A DNA stretch of 41,690 bases, taken from Acidobacteriota bacterium (lineage in GTDB: Bacteria > Acidobacteriota > Vicinamibacteria > Vicinamibacterales > UBA2999). Shown piece by piece: positions 7,693 to 21,265 of this stretch. Numbering within the stretch: the first letter of the stretch is position 1; each line of letters begins with the position of its first letter. Made by a program: the position numbers and the translations under genes. Where the stretch lies: the NCBI GenBank assembly GCA_020851325.1, contig JADZCY010000294.1, forward strand, positions 1 through 41,690, in the 5' to 3' direction. The notes beneath the pieces are model-generated. The model made no database searches and was not told the origin of the DNA. It saw only the letters and a list, made by a program, of their open reading frames with translations.

Positions 7693-9310
7693 GATTCGCC
7701 TCCCGAGCGACGTGCGGCGTGTACTCGTACGGTTCGCCGTGCACGACCGGCTGCTCCGTGAAGTTCTCCGTCGGCGGCGGAGAAGCCATCTGCCACTCGA
7801 GACCCGACGCGCCCCACGGATTCGGTCCGGCGACGGCGCCCTTCTTCAGCGACCAGAGGAAATAGATGACCGGGAGCAGATACCCGATGCCGAGCACGCC
7901 GGCGCCAGCCGACGACATGATGTTGAGCACCTGGAACTCGTCCGGGTACGAGTGATAGCGGCGCGGCATCCCCATGTAGCCGAGGATGAACTGCGGGAAG
8001 AACGTCAGGTTGAAGCCGACGAACACGAGGATGGCGCTGATGCGCGAGCCGAACTCCGAATACATCCGGCCCGTCAGCTTCGGCCACCAGAAGTGCAGGC
8101 CGCCGAGGTAGCCCATGATGGCGCCGCCGACCATGATGTAGTGGAAGTGCGAGACGACGAAGTAGGTGTCGTGCACGTGGACGTCGACGCCGAGCGTCGC
8201 CAGGAACAGCCCGGTCAACCCGCCAATCAGGAACAGCCCGAAGAAGCCGTAGACGTAGAGCATCGGCGTCTCGAACGAGATGGCGCCCTTGTACAGCGTC
8301 GCCGTCCAGTTGAACGTCTTCACCGCCGACGGAATGGCCACCGAGAAGCTGAGGAACGAGAACACCAGCGCCGAGTAGGTCGACATGCCGGCGACGAACA
8401 TGTGGTGCGCCCAGACGATGAAGCCGAAGATGGCAATCGCCAGCGACGAGAAGGCGACGAAGCTGTAGCCGAAGATCGTCTTGCGCGAGAAGGTCGAGAC
8501 GATCTCGCTGATGACGCCCATCGCCGGCAGGATCATGATGTAGACCGCCGGGTGCGAGTAGAACCAGAACAGGTGCTGGAAGAGCACCGGGTCGCCGCCG
8601 CGCGTCGGGTCGAAGATGCCGAAGCCGAAGGCGCGCTCGACGAACACCATGATGATGGTGATGGCCACCACCGGCGTGCCGAGCACCTGGATCAGGCTGG
8701 TGGCGTAGTGCGCCCACACGAACAGCGGCAGGCGGAACCAGGTGAGCCCCGGCGCGCGCATGCGGTGGATGGTGACGATGAAGTTGAGGCCCGTCAGGAT
8801 CGACGAGAAGCCCGAGATGAAGGCGCCGAGCGCCGTCGGGATGACGTTGGTGTTCGAGGCGAACGAACTGAACGGCGTGTAGAAGGTCCAGCCGGTGTCG
8901 ACGCCGCCGGAGAACAGCGCGTAGAAGAAGAACGCCGCGCCCAGCCAGAAGATATACAGGCTGAGCAGGTTGATGCGCGGGAAAGCGAGGTCCTTGGCGC
9001 CGATCATCGGCGGCAGCAGGAAGTTGCCGAGCACTGCCGGCGTCGATGGAATCAGGAAGAAGAACACCATCACGACGCCGTGCATGGTGAACATCTTGTT
9101 GTAGGTGTCGGCGAGGAAGAGGTCGCCGGCAGGCGTCATCAGCTCGACGCGCACCAGCGCGGCGAACACGCCCCCGAGCAGGAACATGAAGGAGATCGAG
9201 ATCAGGTACATGATCGCGATCCGCTTGTGGTCCTTCGTCAACAACCACGACTTGAGGCCGTGGCCGTTGTTCAGGTAATGACGTTCGGGCATCCTGAGCG
9301 TATCGAGCAT
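7685..9310 (-). CDS. coxA: Cytochrome c oxidase subunit I, A2-type caa3 oxidase
   Basis: A 541-residue catalytic subunit that reduces O2 to water. Visible ligands: H77 (low-spin heme a), H253 and the crosslinked Y257 in YSHPAVY (CuB), H302-H303 (CuB), H388 (heme a3) and H390 (heme a). The sequence YSHPAVY lacks the D-channel glutamate of HPEVY and has the Tyr-Ser pair. This defines the A2 group of heme-copper oxidases, as in the Thermus and Rhodothermus caa3 enzymes. About 12 membrane helices are present and the length is normal. Subunit II starts upstream with a 2-bp gap, in the order B-A-C-D. Confidence 0.97.
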   Translation of the reverse strand: MLDTLRMPERHYLNNGHGLKSWLLTKDHKRIAIMYLISISFMFLLGGVFAALVRVELMTPAGDLFLADTYNKMFTMHGVVMVFFFLIPSTPAVLGNFLLPPMIGAKDLAFPRINLLSLYIFWLGAAFFFYALFSGGVDTGWTFYTPFSSFASNTNVIPTALGAFISGFSSILTGLNFIVTIHRMRAPGLTWFRLPLFVWAHYATSLIQVLGTPVVAITIIMVFVERAFGFGIFDPTRGGDPVLFQHLFWFYSHPAVYIMILPAMGVISEIVSTFSRKTIFGYSFVAFSSLAIAIFGFIVWAHHMFVAGMSTYSALVFSFLSFSVAIPSAVKTFNWTATLYKGAISFETPMLYVYGFFGLFLIGGLTGLFLATLGVDVHVHDTYFVVSHFHYIMVGGAIMGYLGGLHFWWPKLTGRMYSEFGSRISAILVFVGFNLTFFPQFILGYMGMPRRYHSYPDEFQVLNIMSSAGAGVLGIGYLLPVIYFLWSLKKGAVAGPNPWGASGLEWQMASPPPTENFTEQPVVHGEPYEYTPHVAREANLV

Positions 9311-9312
9311 GG

Positions 9313-10329
9313 CTAGTTCTTCTCACCCGCTGCGGGTGTGTTCGGGGAAGCAGCGGCCGTGGGGACTGCGGGCGCCGCGGCCGGCGTCGTACCGGCCTTG
9401 GGCGACAACGACTTGACGTATTCGACCAGCGCCACGAGGTTGTCCTCGCTGACCAGGCCCTGGAAGGTCGGCATCAGCGGCTGATAGCCGCGGACGATCC
9501 GGGCCTGCGAGTTCAGGATCGACTCGCGCAGGTAACTCTCATCCACCAGCGCCGTGCTGCCATCCGCCAGTTCCACGGTCGTGCCGACGATGTCCTTGAG
9601 CGAGGGCCCGCGTCCCTGCCCCGATTCGAGGTGGCAGGTGCTGCACGCCAGTTCGGTGAACAGCCGCTCGCCGCGTTCGGCCAGCGTGCCTTCACCGCCG
9701 CTGCCCGACAGCCACGCCTGATACTCAGCCGGCTCCATCACGACGACGCTGCCGATCATGCCGGCGTGGTTGGTGCCGCAGTACTCGGTGCAGAAGATGT
9801 GATACGTGCCGACCTTGGTCGCTTCGAACCACAGCTGCGTGAAGCGGCCGGGGATGGCGTCCATCTTGGTGCGGAACGACGGGAAGAACAGGCTGTGCAG
9901 CACGTCCTCCGACGAGATCATCACGCGCACCGGCCGGCCGACCGGCACGTGCAGTTCGTTGATCTCGCGCTGGCCCTCGGGGTGCTGGAACTTCCACATC
10001 CACTGCTTGCCAACGGCGTAGATGTCCATGGCCTCGGCCGGCGGCGTCCGCATGTGGAAGTACGTCGAGGCGCCCCAGCCGAACATCACCATCGCGATCA
10101 TCGTCGGGATGATGCTCCAGAGCAGTTCGAGCGGCAGGTTGCCTTCGATGCGCGCGCCGACCTCGCCGTCGTGCTTGCGGCGGTAGATGATGCCGAAGGC
10201 GACCACCGCGATCGTGACACCGAGCGCGAAGACCGTCGCCGTCGCCGTGATGAACAGATAGAGCGCGTCGACGTCCTTGGCGAACGTCGAGGCCTGCTCG
10301 GGAAACAGAGGAATGCCGAATGAACCCAT
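9313..10329 (-). CDS. coxB: Cytochrome c oxidase subunit II with fused cytochrome c domain (caa3)
   Basis: 338 residues with two N-terminal membrane helices (about 22-48 and 68-88), then a cupredoxin domain binding CuA. The CuA ligands are H145, C180, E182, C184, H188 and M191 ([12 protein letters not shown]). A C-terminal cytochrome c domain carries CSTCH at 229-233 and a probable distal Met at 286 (PLMPTF). The fused heme domain makes this a caa3 oxidase that can take electrons directly from the upstream ACIII or from a soluble cytochrome. The last 25 residues are an Ala/Pro-rich tail. It begins 4 bp after the SCO gene. Confidence 0.97.
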   Translation of the reverse strand: MGSFGIPLFPEQASTFAKDVDALYLFITATATVFALGVTIAVVAFGIIYRRKHDGEVGARIEGNLPLELLWSIIPTMIAMVMFGWGASTYFHMRTPPAEAMDIYAVGKQWMWKFQHPEGQREINELHVPVGRPVRVMISSEDVLHSLFFPSFRTKMDAIPGRFTQLWFEATKVGTYHIFCTEYCGTNHAGMIGSVVVMEPAEYQAWLSGSGGEGTLAERGERLFTELACSTCHLESGQGRGPSLKDIVGTTVELADGSTALVDESYLRESILNSQARIVRGYQPLMPTFQGLVSEDNLVALVEYVKSLSPKAGTTPAAAPAVPTAAASPNTPAAGEKN

Positions 10330-10333
10330 AGTT

Positions 10334-11179
10334 TCAGTGCCCGACGCGGTGTTCGCGCCGAATCGCCACGACCACGAACCCCACCAGCGCCAGCAGGGTG
10401 AAGGCGCCGCCCAGCCGGACGGCCTTCATTGCCACGAACGAGTACGACCCGGTCTGGGGATCGTAGTGATAGCAGTAGAGCAGCACCTGATCGACCAGCG
10501 ACCCGACGCGGCCCGCCGATGATTCGATGAGCGCGAACTTCACGTCGCGCGGCGCGTACTCGATGCCGTAGAAGTACCGCGACAGCCGGCCATCCGGCGT
10601 CGCGACGACGAATCCGCTGGCGTGCGCGAACTGCTTCGTCGCCTCGTCCCAGGCGAACTTGAAGCCGACCGCGTCAGTCACCGCCCGCACCGACGCCTCG
10701 GTGCCGGTGAGGAAGTGGAAGCCGGCCGCCGCACCGCTGCGGTTGTAGCGATCGACATACGACTGCTTCTTCGCCTGCGCCGCGATCGGCGTGTCGCGCG
10801 GGTCGAAGCTGACCGCCACCACCTCGAAGTCGCGGCCGACGCTTTCGTCGAGCGATGTGAGCGCGCTGGTGACGCCGTTCAGCACCTGCGAGCACAGCAT
10901 CGGGCAGTCGTAATAGACGAAGGTCAACACCACCGGCCGGCGCGAGAAGTAGTCGCCGAGCGTCACGGCGCGGCCGTTCTCGTCGACAAACGGCGTGTCG
11001 AGCGGCAGCTGCGTGTTCAGCCGCTGTTCGAACTCGACCTCGGCCAGTTCACCCGGCATGACGTTCGACGGCAATCCCGTCTGCGGCTGCACGCCCTGGC
11101 CGCCGGTCTGCGCCGACACGACACCGGTGGCGAGCAGAAGTGCACTCACGAGGGCGGTGACGGGACGACGGATAGCCAT
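10334..11179 (-). CDS. SCO1/SenC-family copper chaperone
   Basis: 281 residues with a signal peptide (MAIRRPVTALVSALLLATGVVSA), a thioredoxin-like domain with the copper-binding CPMLC (C92, C96) and the conserved H186 in FAHASGF. A C-terminal membrane helix lies at about 255-275 (LGGAFTLLALVGFVVVAI), so it may be anchored at both ends or only at the C-terminus after cleavage. SCO proteins deliver copper to the CuA site of subunit II, which is encoded next in the operon. Confidence 0.93.
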   Translation of the reverse strand: MAIRRPVTALVSALLLATGVVSAQTGGQGVQPQTGLPSNVMPGELAEVEFEQRLNTQLPLDTPFVDENGRAVTLGDYFSRRPVVLTFVYYDCPMLCSQVLNGVTSALTSLDESVGRDFEVVAVSFDPRDTPIAAQAKKQSYVDRYNRSGAAAGFHFLTGTEASVRAVTDAVGFKFAWDEATKQFAHASGFVVATPDGRLSRYFYGIEYAPRDVKFALIESSAGRVGSLVDQVLLYCYHYDPQTGSYSFVAMKAVRLGGAFTLLALVGFVVVAIRREHRVGH

Positions 11180-11206
11180 GACGTGCCTTCTTTCTTTCTT
11201 CTTCGC

Positions 11207-11674
11207 TCAGCGAACCGCGGTGGTGCGGCCGCCCGAGCTGTCCTGGACGACGCGATCCGGCACGCCGGGTTCGCCGGCGCGGATGGGCAACTGCTGGAGC
11301 GTCAGCTCCATCGCCCGCTCGATCGGGATGTGCACCAGGCCGCTGGCCTGATCGGTCCAGCCGTACGAGTGGAGTTTCTCGCGCGTCCCCTGGTTGAGCA
11401 GGTAGACGTCCTTGAACGGCTGCGTCTGCAGGCGCGGCGCCGGCGGATCTTCCGACAGGCCGGCCGCCAGCGGGAACTTCTGCGTCGCCGCGTCGGTGGC
11501 CGCCTGATTGCTCTCGAACATCCACAGGATGCCGTAGACGAGACCGAGCGACAAGACCACGGCCACCGTCAGCCACACCGCGAAGCTGTAGCCGATCGAC
11601 GGATCGATGTCGGTGTGCTCGTACTGGGCGCCGGGCGGAGTGGGGCCGTATTCCAGATTGTGTTCAGTGGACAT
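11207..11674 (-). CDS. Conserved single-pass membrane protein of the ACIII/oxidase operon, function unknown
   Basis: A 155-residue protein with an N-terminal polar stretch, one membrane helix at about 28-52 (SFAVWLTVAVVLSLGLVYGILWMF) and a C-terminal domain likely outside the membrane. The C-terminal domain contains PRLQTQPFKDVYLLNQGTR, a YGWTDQASGLVHIPIERAMEL block and no cysteines. The last block looks like a short conserved recognition module. The start overlaps the actF stop by 11 bp and the SCO gene follows 27 bp later, so it belongs to the operon. It might be an accessory or assembly subunit linking ACIII and caa3. That role is inferred from position only. Confidence 0.8.
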   Translation of the reverse strand: MSTEHNLEYGPTPPGAQYEHTDIDPSIGYSFAVWLTVAVVLSLGLVYGILWMFESNQAATDAATQKFPLAAGLSEDPPAPRLQTQPFKDVYLLNQGTREKLHSYGWTDQASGLVHIPIERAMELTLQQLPIRAGEPGVPDRVVQDSSGGRTTAVR

Positions 11675-12842
11675 GGTGCGTCAACGCCTTCTCGAGACCT
11701 TCGTCGTGCAGCGGCATCAGCGGCAGGCTCTTGAGCCGCATCGCATAGAGCATGAAGAACAGCCCGCCGAACGCGATCGGCAGCGCGATGTCGATGACCG
11801 ACACGCTCAGCGTCGGGTGGAACTCGGGGGCGACCAGCCAGTAGTAGTCGACCAGGCGCATCAGCAGCAGCCACACCGCGATCAGGCGCAGGCGCTTGAT
11901 GTCGCGCTTGACGTCGCGCGACAGCAGCATCGCGTAGGGCACGACGAAGTGCAGGGCGATCAGCGTGTAGGTCAGGTACTGATAACCGCCGGTGTTGCGA
12001 TTCAGGTAGTGCGGCACCTCTTCCTGGAGGTTGGCCGAGTAGATGATCAGGTACTGCGAGAATGTCAGGTACGCCCACAGCATCAGGAAGGCGAACAGCA
12101 GCTTGCCGAGGTCGTGGAAGTGCGCGCTGTTGAGGACGCGGTTCATCGGCGCCGTGTCCGACAGCATCACCAGCACCGCGATCGCCACCGCGAACGCCGC
12201 CAGGCCATGGCCGACCATGAACATCGGTCCCCACATCGTCGAGAACCAGTGCGGGTTCACCGACATCAGCCAGTCGGTGATGGCAAACGTGACGGTGAGC
12301 GCGTAGGCGACGAGCCCGCCGCCCGAGAGCGTCATCATCTTCACCGTGAGCGCCGGATCACCGGTGCTGTCCTGCTCCTTCGACCACTTCAGCAGCATCT
12401 GGCTGATGCCGATCCACACCGCGAAGTAGAAGACGGTGCGGACGAGGAAGAACGGCGTGTTCAGATACGGCGCCTTGGCGGCGATGACCGGATCGTTCAG
12501 CGCCTCGGCGTGCGTCCAGTGATACAGGTCGTGCATGCCGAAGGCGATCGGCAGGAACAGCACGGCCATCGCCGGGATGGTGCTGGCCGCGGCCTCGAGC
12601 GGCCGGCGCACGACGATGCCCCAGGCGCCGCCGGAGAGGTGCTGGACCATCAGCAGCGCCATGCTGCCGAGGCCGACGCCGAGCCACAGCGTGTAGGCGA
12701 CCAGATAGGCCTGATAGAAACGCTCCAGGCCCGTCAGCGCGAAACCGATGCCGGTGAGGACGAGCCCGGCGACGGCGGCCATCATGCCGAATCGCTGCAG
12801 GCCCGACACGCTCGCGGGCGGGGTATAGGTGTCCGTCGTCAT
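11664..12842 (-). CDS. actF: Alternative complex III membrane subunit ActF
   Basis: A 392-residue, roughly ten-helix membrane protein. Blocks such as LNTPFFLVRTVFYFAVWIGIS, FAITDWLMSVNPHWFSTMWGP and LMLWAYLTFSQYLIIYSANLQEEVPHYLNR are typical of the ActF quinol:cytochrome c oxidoreductase subunit. ActF is homologous to the N-terminal part of the NrfD-like ActC but carries no cofactor. The position after actE and before the oxidase genes matches ACIII operons in other phyla. Confidence 0.93.
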   Translation of the reverse strand: MTTDTYTPPASVSGLQRFGMMAAVAGLVLTGIGFALTGLERFYQAYLVAYTLWLGVGLGSMALLMVQHLSGGAWGIVVRRPLEAAASTIPAMAVLFLPIAFGMHDLYHWTHAEALNDPVIAAKAPYLNTPFFLVRTVFYFAVWIGISQMLLKWSKEQDSTGDPALTVKMMTLSGGGLVAYALTVTFAITDWLMSVNPHWFSTMWGPMFMVGHGLAAFAVAIAVLVMLSDTAPMNRVLNSAHFHDLGKLLFAFLMLWAYLTFSQYLIIYSANLQEEVPHYLNRNTGGYQYLTYTLIALHFVVPYAMLLSRDVKRDIKRLRLIAVWLLLMRLVDYYWLVAPEFHPTLSVSVIDIALPIAFGGLFFMLYAMRLKSLPLMPLHDEGLEKALTHHVH

Positions 12843-12884
12843 TCCTTCTGCCTTTGTGTCTTCTGCCGTCGATGCCGGCCGGCT

Positions 12885-13484
12885 TTAGTGCGGCACCGCC
12901 GCCGCCGCGGCGGCCGGAGTGGTGCTCGTCAGTTCACGCTGCCGGTCGGCGGGCACTTCGGCCAGCGTCGCGTTCTGGCTGCGCTGCAGCGCGCGCACGT
13001 AGGCGACGATCAGCCAGCGATCGCGCACCGGAATCTGTTCGGCGTAGCCCTGCATCGCGCCGAAGCCGTTGGTGATGACGTCGTAGAAGTAGCCGACCCG
13101 CTCCTGACGGAGCCGTTCGTCGTGGTACGAGGCGGCGCGGCGCAGGCCGCGCTGCACAACCATGCCCTGGCCGTCGCCAAGCTGGCCGTGGCAGGGCGTG
13201 CAGTAGATGCCGTAGCGCTGCTGTCCGCGCTGCAGGTCGGCGGCCGCGATCGGGAACGGGAACTCGGCCACCGTTTCGCCGTTGGCGCGGCCGGTGTAGA
13301 GCGCCTCGTCGGCGCGCAGCCAGCCGCGGGCGACGGTGCCGGCCGGGGCGACGCGCGAGGCGCGGCCGTCGGCATAGAACGCGTTGGCTTCGAAGCTCTC
13401 GAAGCGCGGCGCGTCGTGCATGTCCTGACGGCAGGCGCCGGCGCCGAGCGCCAGCAGAGCCACGAGCAAAACATTACGCCGCAA
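12885..13484 (-). CDS. actE: Alternative complex III monoheme cytochrome c subunit ActE
   Basis: 199 residues. A hydrophobic N-terminus ends in GAGAC, a probable lipoprotein signal, followed by DAPRFESFEAN and one heme motif CTPCH near residue 112 with the context RYGIYCTPCHGQLGDGQGM. The distal Met is likely in FGAMQGYA. The start is set at the TTG at 13484 because AGGGAG lies 9 bases upstream. The ATG at 13538 would give an extra Arg-rich leader. The gene overlaps the end of actD by 11 bp. It probably passes electrons from ActA towards the caa3 oxidase. Confidence 0.88.
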   Translation of the reverse strand: MRRNVLLVALLALGAGACRQDMHDAPRFESFEANAFYADGRASRVAPAGTVARGWLRADEALYTGRANGETVAEFPFPIAAADLQRGQQRYGIYCTPCHGQLGDGQGMVVQRGLRRAASYHDERLRQERVGYFYDVITNGFGAMQGYAEQIPVRDRWLIVAYVRALQRSQNATLAEVPADRQRELTSTTPAAAAAAVPH

Positions 13485-14025
13485 CGTCGTACACTCCCTT
13501 CGCGCCCTGGTCGGCGAGGAAGCGCGTCGCCGCCCCATGATCGAAGCGCGGATCGTCCGACTCGATGACCAGGAAGAACTTGTCGGAGCTCGCCATCGAG
13601 AACCGCTCGACGTTGAACACCGGGTGATACGGCTGCGGCAGGCCGTTGAGGATGAACATGCCGATCGCCGCCGTCAGCGAGGCGAACAGGATGGTCAGCT
13701 CGTAGCTCGGCACGACAAACGCCGGCCACGTCGCGTAGGGACGGCCGCCGATGTTCATCGGGTACTCGATCGCCGACGCCCAGTACTGCAGCCCGAAGCC
13801 GGTGGCCATGCCGGCCAGCCCGCCGCCGAGCACCAGGCGCGACAGCTTCGTCCGCTTCTTGTGGATGATGTCGTTCAGTTCCTCGACGGGGACGGGGGAA
13901 TACGCCTCCATCTTCGTGAAACCGGCCGCCACCGCGTGCCGCGCCGCGTCCACCAGTGCCTGGGTCGAGTCGAACTCGGCCATCACTCCGTGCAGCGGGT
14001 TCTCGTCTTCAACTGCGTGTGCCAT
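13474..14025 (-). CDS. actD: Alternative complex III subunit ActD (DUF3341)
   Basis: 183 residues with the DUF3341 pattern: GVMAEFDSTQALVDAARHAVAAGFTKMEAYSPVPVEEL, two membrane helices (about 68-92 and 105-128) and a short C-terminal domain. The ATG at 14025 is preceded at 9 bases by AGGGA, which is better than the TTG three codons upstream. ActD is a two-helix scaffold subunit near ActC and ActF and binds no cofactor. Confidence 0.92.
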   Translation of the reverse strand: MAHAVEDENPLHGVMAEFDSTQALVDAARHAVAAGFTKMEAYSPVPVEELNDIIHKKRTKLSRLVLGGGLAGMATGFGLQYWASAIEYPMNIGGRPYATWPAFVVPSYELTILFASLTAAIGMFILNGLPQPYHPVFNVERFSMASSDKFFLVIESDDPRFDHGAATRFLADQGAKGVYDVAA

Positions 14026-14077
14026 TGCACCCAATCCCTGTAAGTGCCGACTGCCGGCGGTCCATCTGATCGCCGTC

Positions 14078-18546
<4,469 letters not shown>

Positions 18547-18550
18547 CGGT

Positions 18551-19207
18551 TTACCTGTGGCACACCGAGCAGCTGGTCATGTGCTCGATGCCGGCGATGT
18601 TGTATTCCTTCACGAGCTGCGGACCGAGAACGGCCTGCGCCACCGCCGGCTGATACCCCATCGTCGTCACCTGATCGCGCGGGCGGACGTACTGCGCCGG
18701 GTCGCGGTGGCAGTCGAGGCACCATTCCATCTGCAGCGTGTTCTGCTGGTACATCAGCGGCATGCGATCGACGCGGCCGTGGCACGTCTCGCAGCCGACG
18801 CCCTGCTTCACGTGGATGCTGTGATTGAAGTAGACGAAGTCCGGCAGGTCGTGGACGCGGATCCACTGCAGCGGTTTGTCCTCACGGAAGCTGGCGCGCA
18901 CCGGCTCGAGATACGGGCTGGTCGACCAGATCTGCGAGTGGCAGTTGATGCAGGTCTTGGTCGGCGGAATACCGGCAGACGGCGAGATCTCGACGGCGGT
19001 GTGGCAATACCGGCAATCGATCCCGATGCCACCAACGTGATGCTGATGGCTGAACTGGACGGGCTGCTCGATGAACTGATTGGCCGACGTGACGAAATCG
19101 GAACGCTGGATGGTGAGAATCGTCCAGCCGAGGAAGGCAAGAACGAACAGCAAGGCGATGATGCTGCCCCGCGACCAGTAGTTGGCGCTTTTCGGGAATA
19201 CCTGCAT
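18551..19207 (-). CDS. actA: Alternative complex III pentaheme cytochrome c subunit ActA
   Basis: 218 residues with one N-terminal membrane helix (about 14-34, SIIALLFVLAFLGWTIL) and five heme motifs: CRYCH, CINCH, CETCH, CLDCH and CSVCH. VQFSHQHHVGGIGIDCRYCH is typical of ActA. The ATG at 19207 is chosen over the GTG at 19219 because AGGGAG at 11 bases upstream serves it, while the GTG would have no spacing. It is the first gene of the 12-gene respiratory operon. The 336-bp divergent region upstream should contain the promoter. Confidence 0.93.
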   Translation of the reverse strand: MQVFPKSANYWSRGSIIALLFVLAFLGWTILTIQRSDFVTSANQFIEQPVQFSHQHHVGGIGIDCRYCHTAVEISPSAGIPPTKTCINCHSQIWSTSPYLEPVRASFREDKPLQWIRVHDLPDFVYFNHSIHVKQGVGCETCHGRVDRMPLMYQQNTLQMEWCLDCHRDPAQYVRPRDQVTTMGYQPAVAQAVLGPQLVKEYNIAGIEHMTSCSVCHR

Positions 19208-19271
19208 GTCCCCACACACTCCCTACGTAGAAACCGCAGCACTCTACCGCGATTCCGCACCCGGGAGCCAA

Positions 19272-19289
19272 TTGTGAAAATTTTCGCAA
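19272..19289. promoter_or_regulatory. AT-rich palindrome downstream of the putative act-cox promoter
   Basis: TTGTGAAAATTTTCGCAA is an 18-bp palindrome with a single mismatched pair around the perfect core GAAAATTTTC. It lies between the putative -10 element and the actA start codon, where a bound repressor would block transcription of the respiratory operon. The regulator is unknown. Confidence 0.4.
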
Positions 19290-19294
19290 GCAAG

Positions 19295-19323
19295 TTTGTA
19301 TCACAGAGGCCTTGACCATTCAA
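19295..19323 (-). promoter_or_regulatory. Candidate promoter for the act-cox operon
   Basis: On the minus strand TTGAAT (19323-19318) and TACAAA (19300-19295) are spaced by 17 bp, each matching the sigma70 consensus at four of six positions. It is the best pair I found in the AT-rich part of the actA upstream region. The assignment is tentative. Confidence 0.3.
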
Positions 19324-19364
19324 GGAACCGGCTGCATATGAGATGCGTATATAAGCTGTCACCC

Positions 19365-19385
19365 ATCCGACCGAAATGGTCGGAT
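19365..19385. promoter_or_regulatory. Perfect 8-bp inverted repeat in the actA/amidohydrolase divergent region
   Basis: ATCCGACC, a 5-base loop GAAAT, and GGTCGGAT form a perfect hairpin or dyad. It sits just downstream of the AT-rich string GCGTATATAAGC, which could act as a plus-strand -10 region for the amidohydrolase. It could be an operator or the foot of a leader structure. Confidence 0.4.
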
Positions 19386-19461
19386 TATGGCGGGAAAACG
19401 CGATATGTTGCGCCTTGACCGAAGCCCGACATCAACGGGTTGCGCCCGCCAGCCCATCGCA

Positions 19462-19488
19462 GGGGTCTCGGCCCGTCGCCGAGAACCC
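19462..19488 (+). promoter_or_regulatory. Leader hairpin upstream of the amidohydrolase
   Basis: TCTCGGC (19466-19472) and GCCGAGA (19478-19484) pair perfectly around a 5-base loop. The stem is extended by GGG/CCC after one mismatch. No T-run follows, so it is not a simple intrinsic terminator. It lies 56 bases before the start codon and may be a leader structure in the transcript. Confidence 0.35.
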
Positions 19489-19543
19489 GTCACGGCACAG
19501 GAACGTCTTCCCGGGAAACCGGCGGAGGGATAGAGTCTCGGCC

Positions 19544-21265
19544 ATGACGCGCCTTTCCCGCAGCGAGTTCCTTGGCCTGGGCGCCGCGTTCGCCGGTGGC
19601 ACGGCCGCCACCGCGTCCGGCTTGCAGGCCTTGGCCCAGACGCCGGCCCCCGCCGCCGCCCCCGGCACCCACGCCGACCTCATCGTCGTCAACGCCCGTG
19701 TCTACACCGTGGACACGGCGCAGCCGCGCGCCGAGGCGTTTGCCGTCCGGGACGGCCGCTTCCTCGCGGTCGGCTCGAGCGCCGACATCCGCAACCTCGC
19801 CGGACCGCGCACGCGCGTCATCGACGCCGAGGGCATGACGGTGACGCCCGGCTTCATCGACACGCATTGCCACGTGAGCGGCGTCGACGAGTTGTACAGC
19901 GTCAACTCCAACGTGCGCCGCGTTCGCGAACTGCAGGCGGCGCTGAAGGAGAAAGCCGATCGCACACCGCACGGCCAGTGGGTCGAAGGCGTGATGTTCG
20001 ACGACACCAAACTCGACGTGCCGCTGACGCGCCGCGAGCTGGACGAAGTGACGCGCGATCATCCGGTGGTCGTGCGGCATCGCGGCGGTCACACCAGCTT
20101 CTACAACTCGAAGGCGTTCGAACTGGCCGGCGTGACGAAGGACACGCCGGATCCCGATCACGGACGCTTCTTCCGCGATCCGGTCAGCAACGAACACAAC
20201 GGCCGCGTCGCCGAACTGGCGCGCAACGTGTTCGCGAAAGTCGGCGTGCGCGAGACGTTCACGCCCGAACAGCAGCGCGATCGCGGGCGCAGCGGCATGC
20301 GCCATATCTCGGAGCTGCTCACGGCCGCCGGTCTCACCACCGTGCACGACGCCGGCGCCAATCGCGATCGCATCGTCGCCTATCAGGACGCGCGCACCAA
20401 CGGCGAACTGCGACATCGCGCGGCGTATCTCGTGCGCGGCGCCGACACGTTTGCGGGCTTCAAGGCGGCGGGCATTCACTACGGCTTCGGCGACGAATGG
20501 CTGCGCGTCGCCGGCGTCAAGTTCGCCGCCGATGGATCCGCGTCGGAACGGACGATGCGCATGAGCACGCCGTATGTCGGCACCGACGACTACGGCATCC
20601 TCACCATGACGCAGCAGGAGATCGACGATGCGGTCGAGGACGCGTGGCGTCACAACTTCCGCGTCGCCATTCACGCCAACGGCGACGTCACCATCGACAT
20701 GGTGCTCAAGGCTTACGAACGTGTGCAGCAACGCTGGCCGCGTCCCGACCCGCGCAACCGCATCGAACACTGCAGTCTCGTCAATCCCGACCTGCTGAAG
20801 CGCATCAAGGCCGCCGGCGTGATTCCCACGCCGTTCTGGACCTACGCGCATTACCATGGCGAGAAGTGGAAGGAATACGGGCCCGAGCGCATGAACTGGA
20901 TGTTCGCGCACAAGTCCTTCCTCGAGTCCGGCATCCCGGTGCCGGGCGCGTCGGATTACGGGCCCGGTCCGTTCGAGCCGCTGATGGCGCTGCAGAGCAT
21001 GGTCACGCGGAAAGACTTCGACGGCAACGTCTGGGGCCCGCGGCAACGCGTCACCGTCGATGAAGCGCTGCTCATCGGCACGCTGCACGGCGCCTACGCG
21101 CTGCACGAAGAACACGTGAAGGGAACGATCACCGCCGGCAAGTACGCCGACTTCGTGATGCTGGCGAAGGATCCCCACGAGGTCAACCCGGACGAGATCA
21201 AGTCGATTACCGTGGCACGCACGGTCGTCGGCGGCCGGACGATGTATCCCAAGGGCGAGGTTTGA
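19544..21265 (+). CDS. Exported metal-dependent amidohydrolase (amidohydrolase 3 / YtcJ-like family)
   Basis: 573 residues. The N-terminus SRSEFLGLGAAFAGGTAATA resembles a Tat signal with only one of the two arginines, so export is likely but the route is uncertain. Metal-binding elements: FIDTHCHVSG (HxH), a probable carboxylated lysine in AGVKFAADGSASER, IHANGD, RIEHCSL and the aspartate in ASDYGPGPF. The final block TITAGKYADFVMLAKDP closes the composite beta-sandwich. The ATG at 19544 is chosen because the family N-terminus starts there. GGAGGGA lies 13 bases upstream, a little far. The substrate cannot be told from sequence. The next gene overlaps by one base. Confidence 0.88.
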   Translation: MTRLSRSEFLGLGAAFAGGTAATASGLQALAQTPAPAAAPGTHADLIVVNARVYTVDTAQPRAEAFAVRDGRFLAVGSSADIRNLAGPRTRVIDAEGMTVTPGFIDTHCHVSGVDELYSVNSNVRRVRELQAALKEKADRTPHGQWVEGVMFDDTKLDVPLTRRELDEVTRDHPVVVRHRGGHTSFYNSKAFELAGVTKDTPDPDHGRFFRDPVSNEHNGRVAELARNVFAKVGVRETFTPEQQRDRGRSGMRHISELLTAAGLTTVHDAGANRDRIVAYQDARTNGELRHRAAYLVRGADTFAGFKAAGIHYGFGDEWLRVAGVKFAADGSASERTMRMSTPYVGTDDYGILTMTQQEIDDAVEDAWRHNFRVAIHANGDVTIDMVLKAYERVQQRWPRPDPRNRIEHCSLVNPDLLKRIKAAGVIPTPFWTYAHYHGEKWKEYGPERMNWMFAHKSFLESGIPVPGASDYGPGPFEPLMALQSMVTRKDFDGNVWGPRQRVTVDEALLIGTLHGAYALHEEHVKGTITAGKYADFVMLAKDPHEVNPDEIKSITVARTVVGGRTMYPKGEV

